Shown one piece after another: positions 16,929 through 24,398 of a stretch of DNA of 31,957 nucleotides. The stretch is from CAZMVU01 sp964569295. GTDB lineage: Bacteria > Hydrogenedentota > Hydrogenedentia > Hydrogenedentales > JAGMZX01. The stretch is from NCBI GenBank assembly GCA_964569295.1, contig CAZMVU010000033.1, forward strand, positions 1-31,957. Reading direction: 5' to 3'. Position numbers and translations under genes: made by a program. The notes beneath the pieces were generated by a model. It worked only from the letters and a program-made list of their open reading frames with translations, did no database searches and was not told where the DNA came from. Positions within the stretch are counted from its first letter, which is position 1. Every line of letters starts with the position of its first letter.

Positions 16929-17096
16929 TAAAAAACGTAATTCTTTAGCCGTTTGCCGTGAGCCGTCTCCCATACGTCATTCAACTCCCTGGTATCAGCG
17001 CGGGTCGCGGTTATGGCCCACCCGCTGTTTCTATGAGTCACGATGTAGGCATGGCTATCCCCATCACGGCAAACGGCTAAAGAGTCACTAAAAAAC
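16929..17096. mobile_element. MITE-like element, copy B, with 8-bp target duplication
   Basis: The element proper is 16937-17088 (152 bp). Its ends form an inverted repeat of about 21 bp with one mismatch: ATTCTTTAGCCGTTTGCCGTG at 16939-16959, and its near-complement at 17065-17085. TAAAAAAC at 16929-16936 and again at 17089-17096 is a perfect 8-bp target-site duplication. Against copy C (inverted) the interior matches closely but about 55 bp next to one end is missing. There is no coding capacity. The GTAA terminus and 8-bp duplication fit the IS66 family (established knowledge of IS66), so this is probably an IS66-driven non-autonomous element. It sits in the divergent promoter region of the dehydrogenase and MutS-like genes. 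Confidence 0.88.
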
Positions 17097-17258
17097 ATGG
17101 TGTGCCCCTTGATACACAGCCTGGGGCTCTCCATACTGTGCGCGGCGCAGCCGGCCGATAGCGCCCGCGGGCTGAAGGGTGCGCCGCGGCAGCATAGCGC
17201 CGGTTTATGCTGGATCCCTTCGAGCAGAACGAAACCGGCCTTTTGGGTCAGGAAAGTC

Positions 17259-19061
17259 ATGACCATCCAGAATCCCAAGCGCGTGTACTCGAAACGAGGT
17301 GACGCCGCCCACGCCGCCCATAGCGCGGCCGTGGCGCGCTTCGACCTGCTGGCCAATCTGCGGTTGGCGGTGTTTGGCATGGCGCTGGCGTTGGCCATCG
17401 CGGCCTGGCGCGGTATGCTGCACCCCGCGTGGATTCTGCTGCCGGTGGCGGTATTCGGCGCCCTTGTGGTGTGGCATGCGCGCATCGAGCGGCGGCGCGC
17501 CCGGGCGCGGTTGCTCACCGGGTTCTACGAGCAGGGCCTTGCACGGCTCGCGGGTGAATGGGCAGGCCAGGGCATTGCCGGCAAGGAACATGTGCCGGAC
17601 CACCATCCCTACGCCAGCGACCTCGACCTGTTCGGCGAGGGCGGGCTTTTCGAGCTGCTTTGCCGCGCGCAGACCCGGCATGGCGAGAAGACCCTGGCGG
17701 CCTGGCTGCTGCACCATGCGCCGCGCGGCACGGTCATCGCGCGTCAGGAAGCCGTGGCCGAGCTGCGCGATGCCCTCGATTTGCGCGAAGACTTGGCCGT
17801 CTTGGGCCGTGCGGTGCGGGCCGGCGTGCATGAGCAGACCCTGCGTGCCTGGGCTGAGGGCCCTCCCGTCTACCCAACGCCGCTGCTGCCCGCGCTCGCG
17901 GCGTTGCTCGCGGCGGCGGGTGTGGCTTCGCTGGTGTTTGCGTTGCTTACGGGCAATGTCGAGCCGCTCCTGCTGGTGGCCGTGGTGGACCTGGCCTACT
18001 CCGGCCTTACCGGGCGCCGGGTGACGCGGGTGTCTGCCCTGGTCGACGCGCCTGCCCGGGAACTCACCGTGCTGGCGGGCGTGTTGGCGCGGTTCGAGCG
18101 GGAGCAATTCGCCGCGCCCCTGTTGCAGCGGGCGGTACAGAGCCTGACGGCCGGCGGCCGCACCGCCTCGCAATGCATGGCCCAGCTCGAGAAGCGCGTG
18201 TCCATGCTGGATCAGGCGCGCAATCAGTTGTTCGCACCTATTGCTATCCTCTGCCAGTGGGGCGTGTTGTGGACGTGGGCCATCGAGCGCTGGCGGTTGC
18301 GCTATACACCCCGGGTGCCGCGCTGGCTTGACGCGCTTGGCGAACTCGAGGCGTTGCTTTCCCTGGCCGCGCACCACTTCGAGAACCCGGCGGATCCATT
18401 CCCGGAACTTAGCGAGGGACCGGTGGAATTGCACGCGGAAGGGCTCGGGCACCCCTTGTTTCCGCTCGCCCGGTTTGTGCCGAACGACGTGCATCTCGGC
18501 GGTGTTGAACGCCTGCTCGTGGTGAGCGGCTCGAATATGTCGGGCAAGAGCACGCTGCTGCGCTCGGTGGGGGTCAATGCCGTGCTGGCGCAGGCGGGAG
18601 CGCCGGTGCGGTCGAAGTCGCTGCGGATGACGCCTTTTGCCGTGGGCGCCACCATCCATGTGCTCGACTCGATACAGGAGGGCGCCTCACGGTTCTACGC
18701 GGAAATTATGCGCCTCAAACAATTGCAGGACATGGCGCGCGGCGGTGTGCCGTTGCTTTTCCTGCTCGACGAAATCCTGCATGGCACCAACTCGCACGAC
18801 CGGCGGGTTGGCGCCGCGGCGGTGTTGCGCACGTTTATCGAGGCTGGCGCCGTGGGGCTTGTCACCACGCACGACCTCGCCATCACGGCCATTGTCGATG
18901 ATCCGGCGCTGCACGCGCGCAATGTCCATTTCGAGGACCAGTTCGCCGCGCAGGGGTTGTCCTTCGATTACCGCCTGCGCGACGGCGTCGTGCAACAGAG
19001 CAACGCCCTGCGCCTTATGCGCCATATCGGCCTGGATGTGGCGGATGAGGCGGAGGGTTAA
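17259..19061 (+). CDS. membrane-anchored MutS-family ATPase
   Basis: A 600-aa protein. It has two pairs of hydrophobic helices, about 34-50 with 54-73 and about 209-230 with 234-249, then a MutS core/lever region. The C-terminal MutS ATPase domain has Walker A GSNMSGKST (424-432) and Walker B FLLDEILHGTNSHDR (about 500-514), with TTHD after it. It lacks the N-terminal mismatch-recognition domain and the Phe-X-Glu motif of MutS, and the SMR nuclease domain of MutS2, so it is not an ordinary mismatch sensor. Related membrane-spanning MutS homologues exist in several phyla without a known role. The ATG at 17259 is chosen for AGGA five bases upstream, although the frame is open from 17097. Nothing in the neighbourhood hints at function. 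Confidence 0.87.
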   Translation: MTIQNPKRVYSKRGDAAHAAHSAAVARFDLLANLRLAVFGMALALAIAAWRGMLHPAWILLPVAVFGALVVWHARIERRRARARLLTGFYEQGLARLAGEWAGQGIAGKEHVPDHHPYASDLDLFGEGGLFELLCRAQTRHGEKTLAAWLLHHAPRGTVIARQEAVAELRDALDLREDLAVLGRAVRAGVHEQTLRAWAEGPPVYPTPLLPALAALLAAAGVASLVFALLTGNVEPLLLVAVVDLAYSGLTGRRVTRVSALVDAPARELTVLAGVLARFEREQFAAPLLQRAVQSLTAGGRTASQCMAQLEKRVSMLDQARNQLFAPIAILCQWGVLWTWAIERWRLRYTPRVPRWLDALGELEALLSLAAHHFENPADPFPELSEGPVELHAEGLGHPLFPLARFVPNDVHLGGVERLLVVSGSNMSGKSTLLRSVGVNAVLAQAGAPVRSKSLRMTPFAVGATIHVLDSIQEGASRFYAEIMRLKQLQDMARGGVPLLFLLDEILHGTNSHDRRVGAAAVLRTFIEAGAVGLVTTHDLAITAIVDDPALHARNVHFEDQFAAQGLSFDYRLRDGVVQQSNALRLMRHIGLDVADEAEG

Positions 19062-19324
19062 GAGATTCTGGGAAAGATTGCGACCGCAGAAAAACTCTAT
19101 TGAACCGGCCTGCCGGTGCGCTGGCATCACGTATAGCCGTGCCAATAACGGCCATTTCCAAGTATGTCGGGATTGCCTTGGACAAGCGCGGTTTTTGACA
19201 TAAGCTGTTGCGGGTGGTAATTGCCCCCCGTATACTGTGCACCCCACGAAGCGCATTGCCACGCATCCGGTGCCATATTGTTGTCCCTTGGTCTGTTTTG
19301 CAATACGAAGCATTCCGCGAGGGG
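19062..19324. other. intergenic, nothing recognised
   Basis: This is the first part of the 376-bp gap between the MutS-like gene and cysI. No coding frame, clear terminator or repeat was found; the gap's second part holds the cysI promoter. Confidence 0.4.
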
Positions 19325-19354
19325 TTGACATGACTTGGCGCGATCTGGAATAAT
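19325..19354 (+). promoter_or_regulatory. sigma-70-type promoter of the cysI-cysH operon
   Basis: TTGACA (19325-19330, a perfect -35), an 18-bp spacer, then AATAAT (19349-19354, five of six matches to TATAAT). The sequence after it (19355-19381) is unusually AT-rich for this genome and contains the palindrome TAACGTTA, which could be an operator. The regulator is unknown. Confidence 0.65.
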
Positions 19355-19437
19355 TACAATCATGATAACGTTACTAATGATTGGGTGCCGCGATGCCGTA
19401 TGGCACCGCATTCAGCAGTAACCGGAGTTGGAAAACC

Positions 19438-21213
19438 ATGGCAAATCTTAAAGAAAGCAAGGGCGATATCGAGCAGCTTTCGGCGGTCGAGCGCATCAAG
19501 CACGACAGCAACGGGTTGTATGGCCCGATCTCGGCGGAGTTGGGACAGGATGCCGACCATTTCTCGGAAGAGAGCGTGCAGGTGCTCAAACACCATGGGA
19601 CGTACCAGCAGGATAACCGGGATGTTCGCCGTGAGCGCAAGAAGCAGGGCCTCGACAAGCTGTATACCATGATGGTGCGCACGAAGTTCCCTGGCGGATG
19701 GCTCTCGGGCCGGCAGTACCAGGTGTGCGACGACATGAGCACGAAGTACGGGCAGGGCGATATTCGCATCACCACGCGCCAGGGCTTCCAGTTTCATGGC
19801 GTGGTGAAGGGTCATCTGTGGCCGATCATCCACGACCTCAACACCTTGGGCGCAATGACCACGCTGGGCGGCTGCGGCGACGTGGTGCGTAACACCATGG
19901 CCTCGCCCGTGGCGGACATCGACCCTCGCTACGCCGAGGCGGGCCAGGACCTCATGGCGCTCGCCAAGCGCATCAGTGACCATTTCCTGCCGCGCAGCAC
20001 GAGCTATTACGACCTGTGGGTCGATGGGGAGAAGGTGGCGGTGCGCGACGACGGCACCGTGGTGCATGAGAAAGGCAAGCCCGAAGAGCCGCCGGACGAG
20101 CCTCTCTACGGCCGGCAGTACCTGCCGCGAAAATTCAAGATCGGCATCGGGGCCGACTTCGACAATTCGGTCGACCTGTATACGCAGGACGTCGGGGTCA
20201 TGGCGGTTACGGACGATGCGGGGCATATCACCGGCTACGAAATTCTCGCGGGCGGCGGGCTCGGCTTCTCGCATACCAAGTCAGAGACGTACCCGCGCGC
20301 CGCTACACCCCTGTCCTTTGTGCAGCACTACGACGTGGTGCCCATCTGCGAGGCCATCGTGAAGGTGCAGCGCGATTTCGGCGAACGCACGAACCGCAAG
20401 CAAGCGCGCTTGAAGTACACCATCGACCGCATGGGTTTCGATACGTTCCGGCAGAAGGTCGAGGAATATGCGGGCCGCAGCCTCGATCCGTCCGAGGGCG
20501 TGCAGCCCACGGACCAGCCGGACTACCTCGGCTGGCACAAGCAGATTCAGCCGGGCCTGAACTACGTGGGTATCTGGGTCGAGAACGGGCGTGTTAAGGA
20601 CATCGAAGGTTCCTGGCAGTACAAGACCGGCCTGCGCGCCATTATCGAAAAGTTTCTGCCGGATGTGCGCCTCACCCCGCACCACAACGTCATCCTGAAT
20701 AACATCGCAGACGATCATGTGGACGCAGTAAAGGCGATGATGCAGCAGTACAACCTGCCCACGCACGAGGACATCTCACCGTTGCGCCGCTGGGAGATGG
20801 CATGCCCCGCGTTGCCCATGTGCCCGCTGGCGCAGTCGGAGAGCGAGCGCATGATGCCAGGGCTCATCATGGAGCTCGAGGACGCCGGTTACGGCGGTCT
20901 CGACATCATGTTCCGCACGACAGGCTGCCCCAATGGCTGCGCGCGTTCGGTGGTCTCCGAGATCGGGCTTGTGGGCAAAGGGCCCAACCGCTATATCCTC
21001 TATACCGGCGGCGACTACAACGGCACGCGCATCGGCCAGGAATTGATTCCGACGCTCAAGCACGAAGACGTTGTGTCCACCTTCGGTAAACTCTTCGACA
21101 CGTGGAAAGCGCAGCGGGAGGACGGAGAACGCTTCGGCGACTGGGCCCACCGGCTCGGTGCGGATCGGGTTCGTGAAGAAGCCGGCATCGACATCGGAAA
21201 GAAGAAGAAATGA
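19438..21213 (+). CDS. cysI: assimilatory sulfite reductase, hemoprotein subunit
   Basis: A 591-aa protein of usual length. It reduces sulfite to sulfide with six electrons in the cytoplasm. Two ferredoxin-like half domains alternate with siroheme/iron-sulfur halves. LKHHGTYQQDNRDVR and ITTRQGFQFHG are typical N-terminal motifs. The four cysteines that bind the [4Fe-4S] cluster and bridge to siroheme are Cys456 and Cys462 (CPALPMC) and Cys497 and Cys501 (CPNGC). Sulfite reductase is preferred over nitrite reductase because cysH overlaps it. No flavoprotein (CysJ) gene is nearby, so the electron donor may be ferredoxin or a distant CysJ. The ATG at 19438 has GGAG ten bases upstream. Its stop overlaps the cysH start (ATGA). 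Confidence 0.94.
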   Translation: MANLKESKGDIEQLSAVERIKHDSNGLYGPISAELGQDADHFSEESVQVLKHHGTYQQDNRDVRRERKKQGLDKLYTMMVRTKFPGGWLSGRQYQVCDDMSTKYGQGDIRITTRQGFQFHGVVKGHLWPIIHDLNTLGAMTTLGGCGDVVRNTMASPVADIDPRYAEAGQDLMALAKRISDHFLPRSTSYYDLWVDGEKVAVRDDGTVVHEKGKPEEPPDEPLYGRQYLPRKFKIGIGADFDNSVDLYTQDVGVMAVTDDAGHITGYEILAGGGLGFSHTKSETYPRAATPLSFVQHYDVVPICEAIVKVQRDFGERTNRKQARLKYTIDRMGFDTFRQKVEEYAGRSLDPSEGVQPTDQPDYLGWHKQIQPGLNYVGIWVENGRVKDIEGSWQYKTGLRAIIEKFLPDVRLTPHHNVILNNIADDHVDAVKAMMQQYNLPTHEDISPLRRWEMACPALPMCPLAQSESERMMPGLIMELEDAGYGGLDIMFRTTGCPNGCARSVVSEIGLVGKGPNRYILYTGGDYNGTRIGQELIPTLKHEDVVSTFGKLFDTWKAQREDGERFGDWAHRLGADRVREEAGIDIGKKKK

Positions 21214-21947
21214 GCACCACCACGGCAGTCAGCGAAGAAATCATTCGCGACTTGAACGCCATGAGCCCCGAGGCGCTGTTTGCCTGGTCCCGGGATACCC
21301 ACGGCGATCGCGCCGGCATCATTACCAGTTTTCAGGACACCGGTTGCGTGATGTTGGATATCATGTTGAAAGCGGCGCCGGGACTGCGGGTGATCACTGT
21401 AGACACCTTGCGGCTGCACGAAGAAACCTACCGGATCATGGACGCGATCGAGGCGCACTATGGCATTGCCATCGAGCGGTTCAAGCCGGACCCGGCGCGG
21501 CTGGAACGTATGATTGACAAGCACGGTGAGTTCCTCTTCTTCGATTCGAAGCCGAAGCAGGAGTTCTGCTGCAACGTGCGCAAGGTCGAGCCGAACCAGC
21601 GCGCCCTCGAGACGCTCGATGTGTGGTTTACCGGACTTCGGCGGGACCAGTCGGCTTTGCGCGCGAACACGCACAGAGCGCAACTCGTCGACCGCAACGG
21701 CCGCAAGATCATCAAGATCGCCCCGCTGGTGGACTGGACCCAGGAAGAGGTGGATGCCTACATCGAGGAGCACGATGTGCCCAGGAACGCGCTCTACGAT
21801 CAGGGCTACACCAGCATCGGCTGCCGCATCTGCACCACGCCCACCCGGCCGGGGGAGGACAAACGCGCCGGGCGCTGGCGGTGGTTCAACGCCCTCGAGG
21901 AAGACAAGAAAGAGTGCGGTATCCACATCGGCGGCAGCGGTATCTAA
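21210..21947 (+). CDS. cysH: adenylylsulfate (APS) reductase, thioredoxin-dependent
   Basis: A 245-aa protein of the PAPS/APS reductase family, which reduces activated sulfate to sulfite in the cytoplasm. The paired cysteines Cys120-Cys121 and Cys205-x2-Cys208 are the ligands of the [4Fe-4S] cluster that marks the APS-using form, so no PAPS step is needed. The catalytic cysteine is Cys236 in KECGIHIGG near the C-terminus. SFQDTG (about 40-45) and VDTLRLHEETY are the nucleotide-binding elements. It overlaps cysI by four bases (ATGA), implying translational coupling. ATP sulfurylase is not in the window. Confidence 0.95.
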   Translation: MSTTTAVSEEIIRDLNAMSPEALFAWSRDTHGDRAGIITSFQDTGCVMLDIMLKAAPGLRVITVDTLRLHEETYRIMDAIEAHYGIAIERFKPDPARLERMIDKHGEFLFFDSKPKQEFCCNVRKVEPNQRALETLDVWFTGLRRDQSALRANTHRAQLVDRNGRKIIKIAPLVDWTQEEVDAYIEEHDVPRNALYDQGYTSIGCRICTTPTRPGEDKRAGRWRWFNALEEDKKECGIHIGGSGI

Positions 21948-22229
21948 CGCGGGCGACGCCCGCAAACCAGGGCGCAGAGGGCTCACGCGACCAAGCGTAC
22001 CAGGGCGGGCGAGTGTCTCCGCGAGCCGAAACGTGATGTATGCCCCCAAGACGGCGGCCGGGGACGGCTTCTTGTCCTTTTATGCACAAGCTGCTGTGTA
22101 AGGCACTCATACAAGATGTCCCGGCGTCCCGTCTGACACCCGAGAACCTTCCACGAACCTGGCACGCGGAAACCCTCGATCAAGGGATCCCGCTGTGCCA
22201 GGTAAGGTAATAAGGAACGAAAAGTAGCG

Positions 22230-22421
22230 CTACGCCTCTTCGCCGTCCCCGTCCCCGTTGCCGTTCTCGCCGTCGCCAACATCCACTTTGCCGGTGGTTA
22301 CCAGAGCCTGCACCGTCTCTGTGTAGACAGCCAAAATCACCCGAACCAAATCCACCACCTGAAGAACGGTGTCAAACTGGGCCTTTGCCGGCTTCTGCGA
22401 AATCATCCTCACATGCTTCAT
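22230..22421 (-). CDS. small acidic-tailed hypothetical protein
   Basis: A 63-aa protein not matched to a known family. The first half is mixed and hydrophobic, containing FDTVLQVVDLVRVILAVYTE, probably one amphipathic helix. The C-terminus is a Gly/Asp/Glu/Asn run (DVGDGENGNGDGDGEEA) that echoes the Gly-Glu tract of the upstream protein. The ATG at 22421 has AGGAGA about seven to eight bases upstream. It is on the same strand and 56 bp downstream of the Gly-Glu-repeat gene, so the two may be cotranscribed. There is no signal peptide. Confidence 0.6.
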   Translation of the reverse strand: MKHVRMISQKPAKAQFDTVLQVVDLVRVILAVYTETVQALVTTGKVDVGDGENGNGDGDGEEA

Positions 22422-22477
22422 TTCTCGATCTCCTGTTTGCCAGCCCACCACCTGCGGTGCTTCCGCGATTTCGCGGG

Positions 22478-23284
22478 CTAGGGCTCCCTATAGCGACCAA
22501 CCACCATGGCCAGTCCACCGGACAATAGTATCAAGTAGGTCAACAAATCCCCAACAACACCGGTGAATGTCGACTTGGCGTCACCGCAACAACACCCTCC
22601 TGGCGGCGGTGATGGCTCGCCTTCACCTTCGCCCTCGCCTTCACCTTCACCTTCACCCTCGCCTTCACCTTCACCTTCACCTTCACCTTCACCTTCGCCC
22701 TCACCTTCGCCCTCACCTTCGCCCTCACCTTCGCCCTCACCTTCGCCCTCGCCCTCGCCCTCACCCTCGCCCTCACCGGGTCCCGCCAAATGCGCGGCGG
22801 TATCCGGCGAGACAATCTCGTCACCCTCCGCAAAACGGTACAATGCATGGGCAACGAGCACGACATCACCTCGTTGTGATGCGGGAACAGACAGGGTCAA
22901 CTGGACATCCAGTGGAAACGGGGGAATCTGAATCCACCCCATTTCAAGTAAACCGTCCATAAGGTGGTGGAAATCGGGAATTGCGCCGTCGTCGAAAGAC
23001 GCCAGGCCCCAGTCGGGCGGAAGAGACAATTTAACGCCCAGGGCGGAAAGGTTTTCGGCCCCCTCATTGCGGAGCCGCAAGCCAACCTCGAAATCCGCGC
23101 CAGGCGCATAGGTTGTATCGGCCGGGGTGATCTCGGCCGTAATACCGGCATCTTGTGCCAGCGCCGGCGCCATACAGCCGACAATACATAACACCCCACT
23201 CCAGAAAAGGGCGGCCGCCCTGTGCCGCCTTCCTGCGGGAGCGCACCGCCAAGAACGCCGCTTTACGTCGAAAAGCCCGGACAT
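22478..23284 (-). CDS. secreted Gly-Glu-repeat protein with Cys-rich C-terminal membrane anchor
   Basis: A 268-aa protein. An N-terminal signal with a long basic region is followed by ALFWSGVLCIVGCMAPALA (cut before QDAG). One beta-sandwich-like domain (about 47-165) with GADFEVGLRLRNEGAENLS resembles CARDB/DUF11-type adhesion modules. Then comes a tract of about 27 Gly-Glu pairs (about 170-222), and the tail PPPGGCCCG (about 226-234), a hydrophobic helix (about 244-262) and GRYREP. The motif-helix-basic tail is the layout of C-terminal sorting signals processed at the membrane (rhombosortase/exosortase-type logic; inference). GGGG just before the ATG at 23284 supports the start; the frame is open further upstream but non-coding in look. 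Confidence 0.85.
   Translation of the reverse strand: MSGLFDVKRRSWRCAPAGRRHRAAALFWSGVLCIVGCMAPALAQDAGITAEITPADTTYAPGADFEVGLRLRNEGAENLSALGVKLSLPPDWGLASFDDGAIPDFHHLMDGLLEMGWIQIPPFPLDVQLTLSVPASQRGDVVLVAHALYRFAEGDEIVSPDTAAHLAGPGEGEGEGEGEGEGEGEGEGEGEGEGEGEGEGEGEGEGEGEGEGEGEGEGEGEGEPSPPPGGCCCGDAKSTFTGVVGDLLTYLILLSGGLAMVVGRYREP
22617..22777. repeat. hexanucleotide repeat tract encoding Gly-Glu
   Basis: About 160 bp of a 6-bp unit (GAAGGC/GAGGGC/GAAGGT/GAGGGT on the minus strand), with synonymous variation between units. It encodes the Gly-Glu linker of the 22478-23284 gene. Gain or loss of units keeps the frame, so it changes linker length and not on/off expression. Confidence 0.95.
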
Positions 23285-23631
23285 GTTCACCCCATTTTCT
23301 TGTGCTGAAAAAGCCGGCTTGAACCTCAAGTGAAGACGCAATGGCAAACCGGATTTTTGGTGCGCCGCATCACCTCGCCAGCTTGCGGGGCTACTTGTGC
23401 TGGCAAGAACCATTCGTTTGCTTCCTGCGCCGGTCCTGCCTGCGCCTCGGACAAGTAAGGCGGCCGAACGCAACGCCACTACCGCCCGCAAAAAACAGTA
23501 CCACAGCGTATACGGATCCACAACCTAGGCGGCGTGCGCACGCCACAGCGGCGCACTTTGCTGCCGCACACGCGCCCGACATTCCATCAACTGATCACAA
23601 TACACCCGCGCCGGCCAATCGATACGGCCTA
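23285..23631. other. non-coding stretch upstream of the Gly-Glu gene
   Basis: No gene recognised. Open frames exist on both strands but have no starts with ribosome sites and no recognisable protein. It probably contains the promoter of the Gly-Glu gene (minus strand) and further degraded sequence continuing into the scar region at 23632-24183. Confidence 0.4.
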
Positions 23632-23800
23632 CTACAAGCGCGCTGCGAGTATGTGGCGGCGGGCTTCCTGATCCAGGGCAGCGGGATTGTTCTTATTGCC
23701 CGACGCCGCGGCGATGGCGTCGAGCGCGCAGGCGGCGGTCACGACGCGCGGACACCCCAGCATGAGCTTGGGGTCGATGAGCGCCGTACCGGGCAGGATT
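23632..23800 (-). pseudogene. fragment of an iron-type alcohol dehydrogenase gene
   Basis: The minus strand reads ILPGTALIDPKLMLGCPRV then VTAACALDAIAA, matching the central DPxLxLGCP-VTAA-xDA region of iron-containing alcohol dehydrogenases. The next residues (ASGNKNNPAALDQEARR) do not follow the family, where metal-binding histidines should come, and a TAG ends the frame at 23632-23634. On the upstream side an in-frame TGA lies right before the first residue. Only about 55 codons remain, so this is a decayed remnant. It is not a piece of the intact dehydrogenase at 15414-16703, whose corresponding region differs. Confidence 0.6.
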
Positions 23801-24093
23801 CAGAGCAGCCATAGCAGTGTTGAAACGGGGTCATGCCCTTGCAGCGAAGGGATGCAGAAAGGCGGGTTCGGAATGGAAATGCTGCTGGAATTCATACCGT
23901 CGAGAGCGTCCCGCTCAGAGCAGAGCAAACAATGCGGAGATGTCCGCGCCAGCGGCGCATGGGCGGAACCGCCGGTCTGGACCAACCGGATGCTGGCAGC
24001 GCTCTCAACGCCACTTTACCGAACGCGGCCTGTTTTGTTTTACGACAGCTGGTGCACAAGCTGTACAGCCTCCTGCGGGGTGAACCACCGACT

Positions 24094-24171
24094 GGAGCGC
24101 CGTGGGCGGAAGAACGGCACGCACGGTTCCGAGGGAGGGCAGCCCGGTCAAACGGGCTTCCCTACCCCTAT
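24094..24171 (+). mobile_element. probable group II intron 3' end (domains V-VI), remnant
   Basis: GGAGCGCCGTGGGC with GGCACGCACGGTTCC (24094-24130) looks like a slightly altered domain V: AGC near the start, and CCGTG pairing with CACGG. It is followed by a hairpin (AGCCCG 24141-24146 with CGGGCT 24153-24158, plus flanking GGGA/TCCC) and the ending CTACCCCTAT at about 24162-24171, the usual shape of domain VI and the 3' splice boundary. No reverse transcriptase frame is left in the 300 bp upstream, so at best it is a truncated copy. The limits of the 5' part are unknown. Confidence 0.45.
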
Positions 24172-24175
24172 CATT

Positions 24176-24398
24176 GAAGACAGGTAATTCTTTAGCCGTA
24201 TGGCGCAAGGGAGCGCACGTGTTTCGCCAATCTGCCCTGTGATAGCGAATACCAGTCGTGCGATGGGGATAGCCATGCCTGCATCGTGACTCATAGAAAC
24301 AGCGGGTGGGCCAGAACCGCGACCCGCGCCGATACCGGGGCGTTGTATGACGTATGGGAAACGGCTCACGGCAAACGGCTAAAGAATTACGAAGACCG
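24176..24398. mobile_element. MITE-like element, copy C, with 8-bp target duplication
   Basis: The element is 24184-24390 (207 bp), the longest of the three copies. Both ends start GTAATTCTTTAGCCGT, a 16-bp perfect terminal inverted repeat. The flanks GAAGACAG (24176-24183) and GAAGACCG (24391-24398) match at 7 of 8 positions, an ageing 8-bp target duplication. Its right 98 bp nearly equal copy A, and its interior equals copy B except for about 55 extra bases near the left end. No open frame looks real. Its right end supplies the TAA stop codon of the glycosyltransferase gene. Confidence 0.88.

Noticed and set aside
16928..17518. Minus-strand frame through element copy B
   Set aside because: It crosses a mobile-element boundary and the start of the MutS-like gene, so it is not a conserved protein.
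21948..21970. GCGGGCGACGCCCGC right after cysH as a terminator
   Set aside because: The stem is short with a tight loop, and no T-tract follows.
22617..22777. Simple-sequence tract as a phase-variation switch
   Set aside because: The unit is 6 bp, so unit gain or loss keeps the reading frame; only linker length can change.
22567..22962. Ser-Pro and His-Leu repeat proteins on the plus strand across the same tract
   Set aside because: These are other-frame readings of the hexanucleotide repeat; the minus-strand frame has the signal peptide, domain and membrane tail.
23687..24187. Open frames through the scar region on the plus strand
   Set aside because: No ribosome site or recognisable domain; they run across the intron-like 3' end and into the mobile element.
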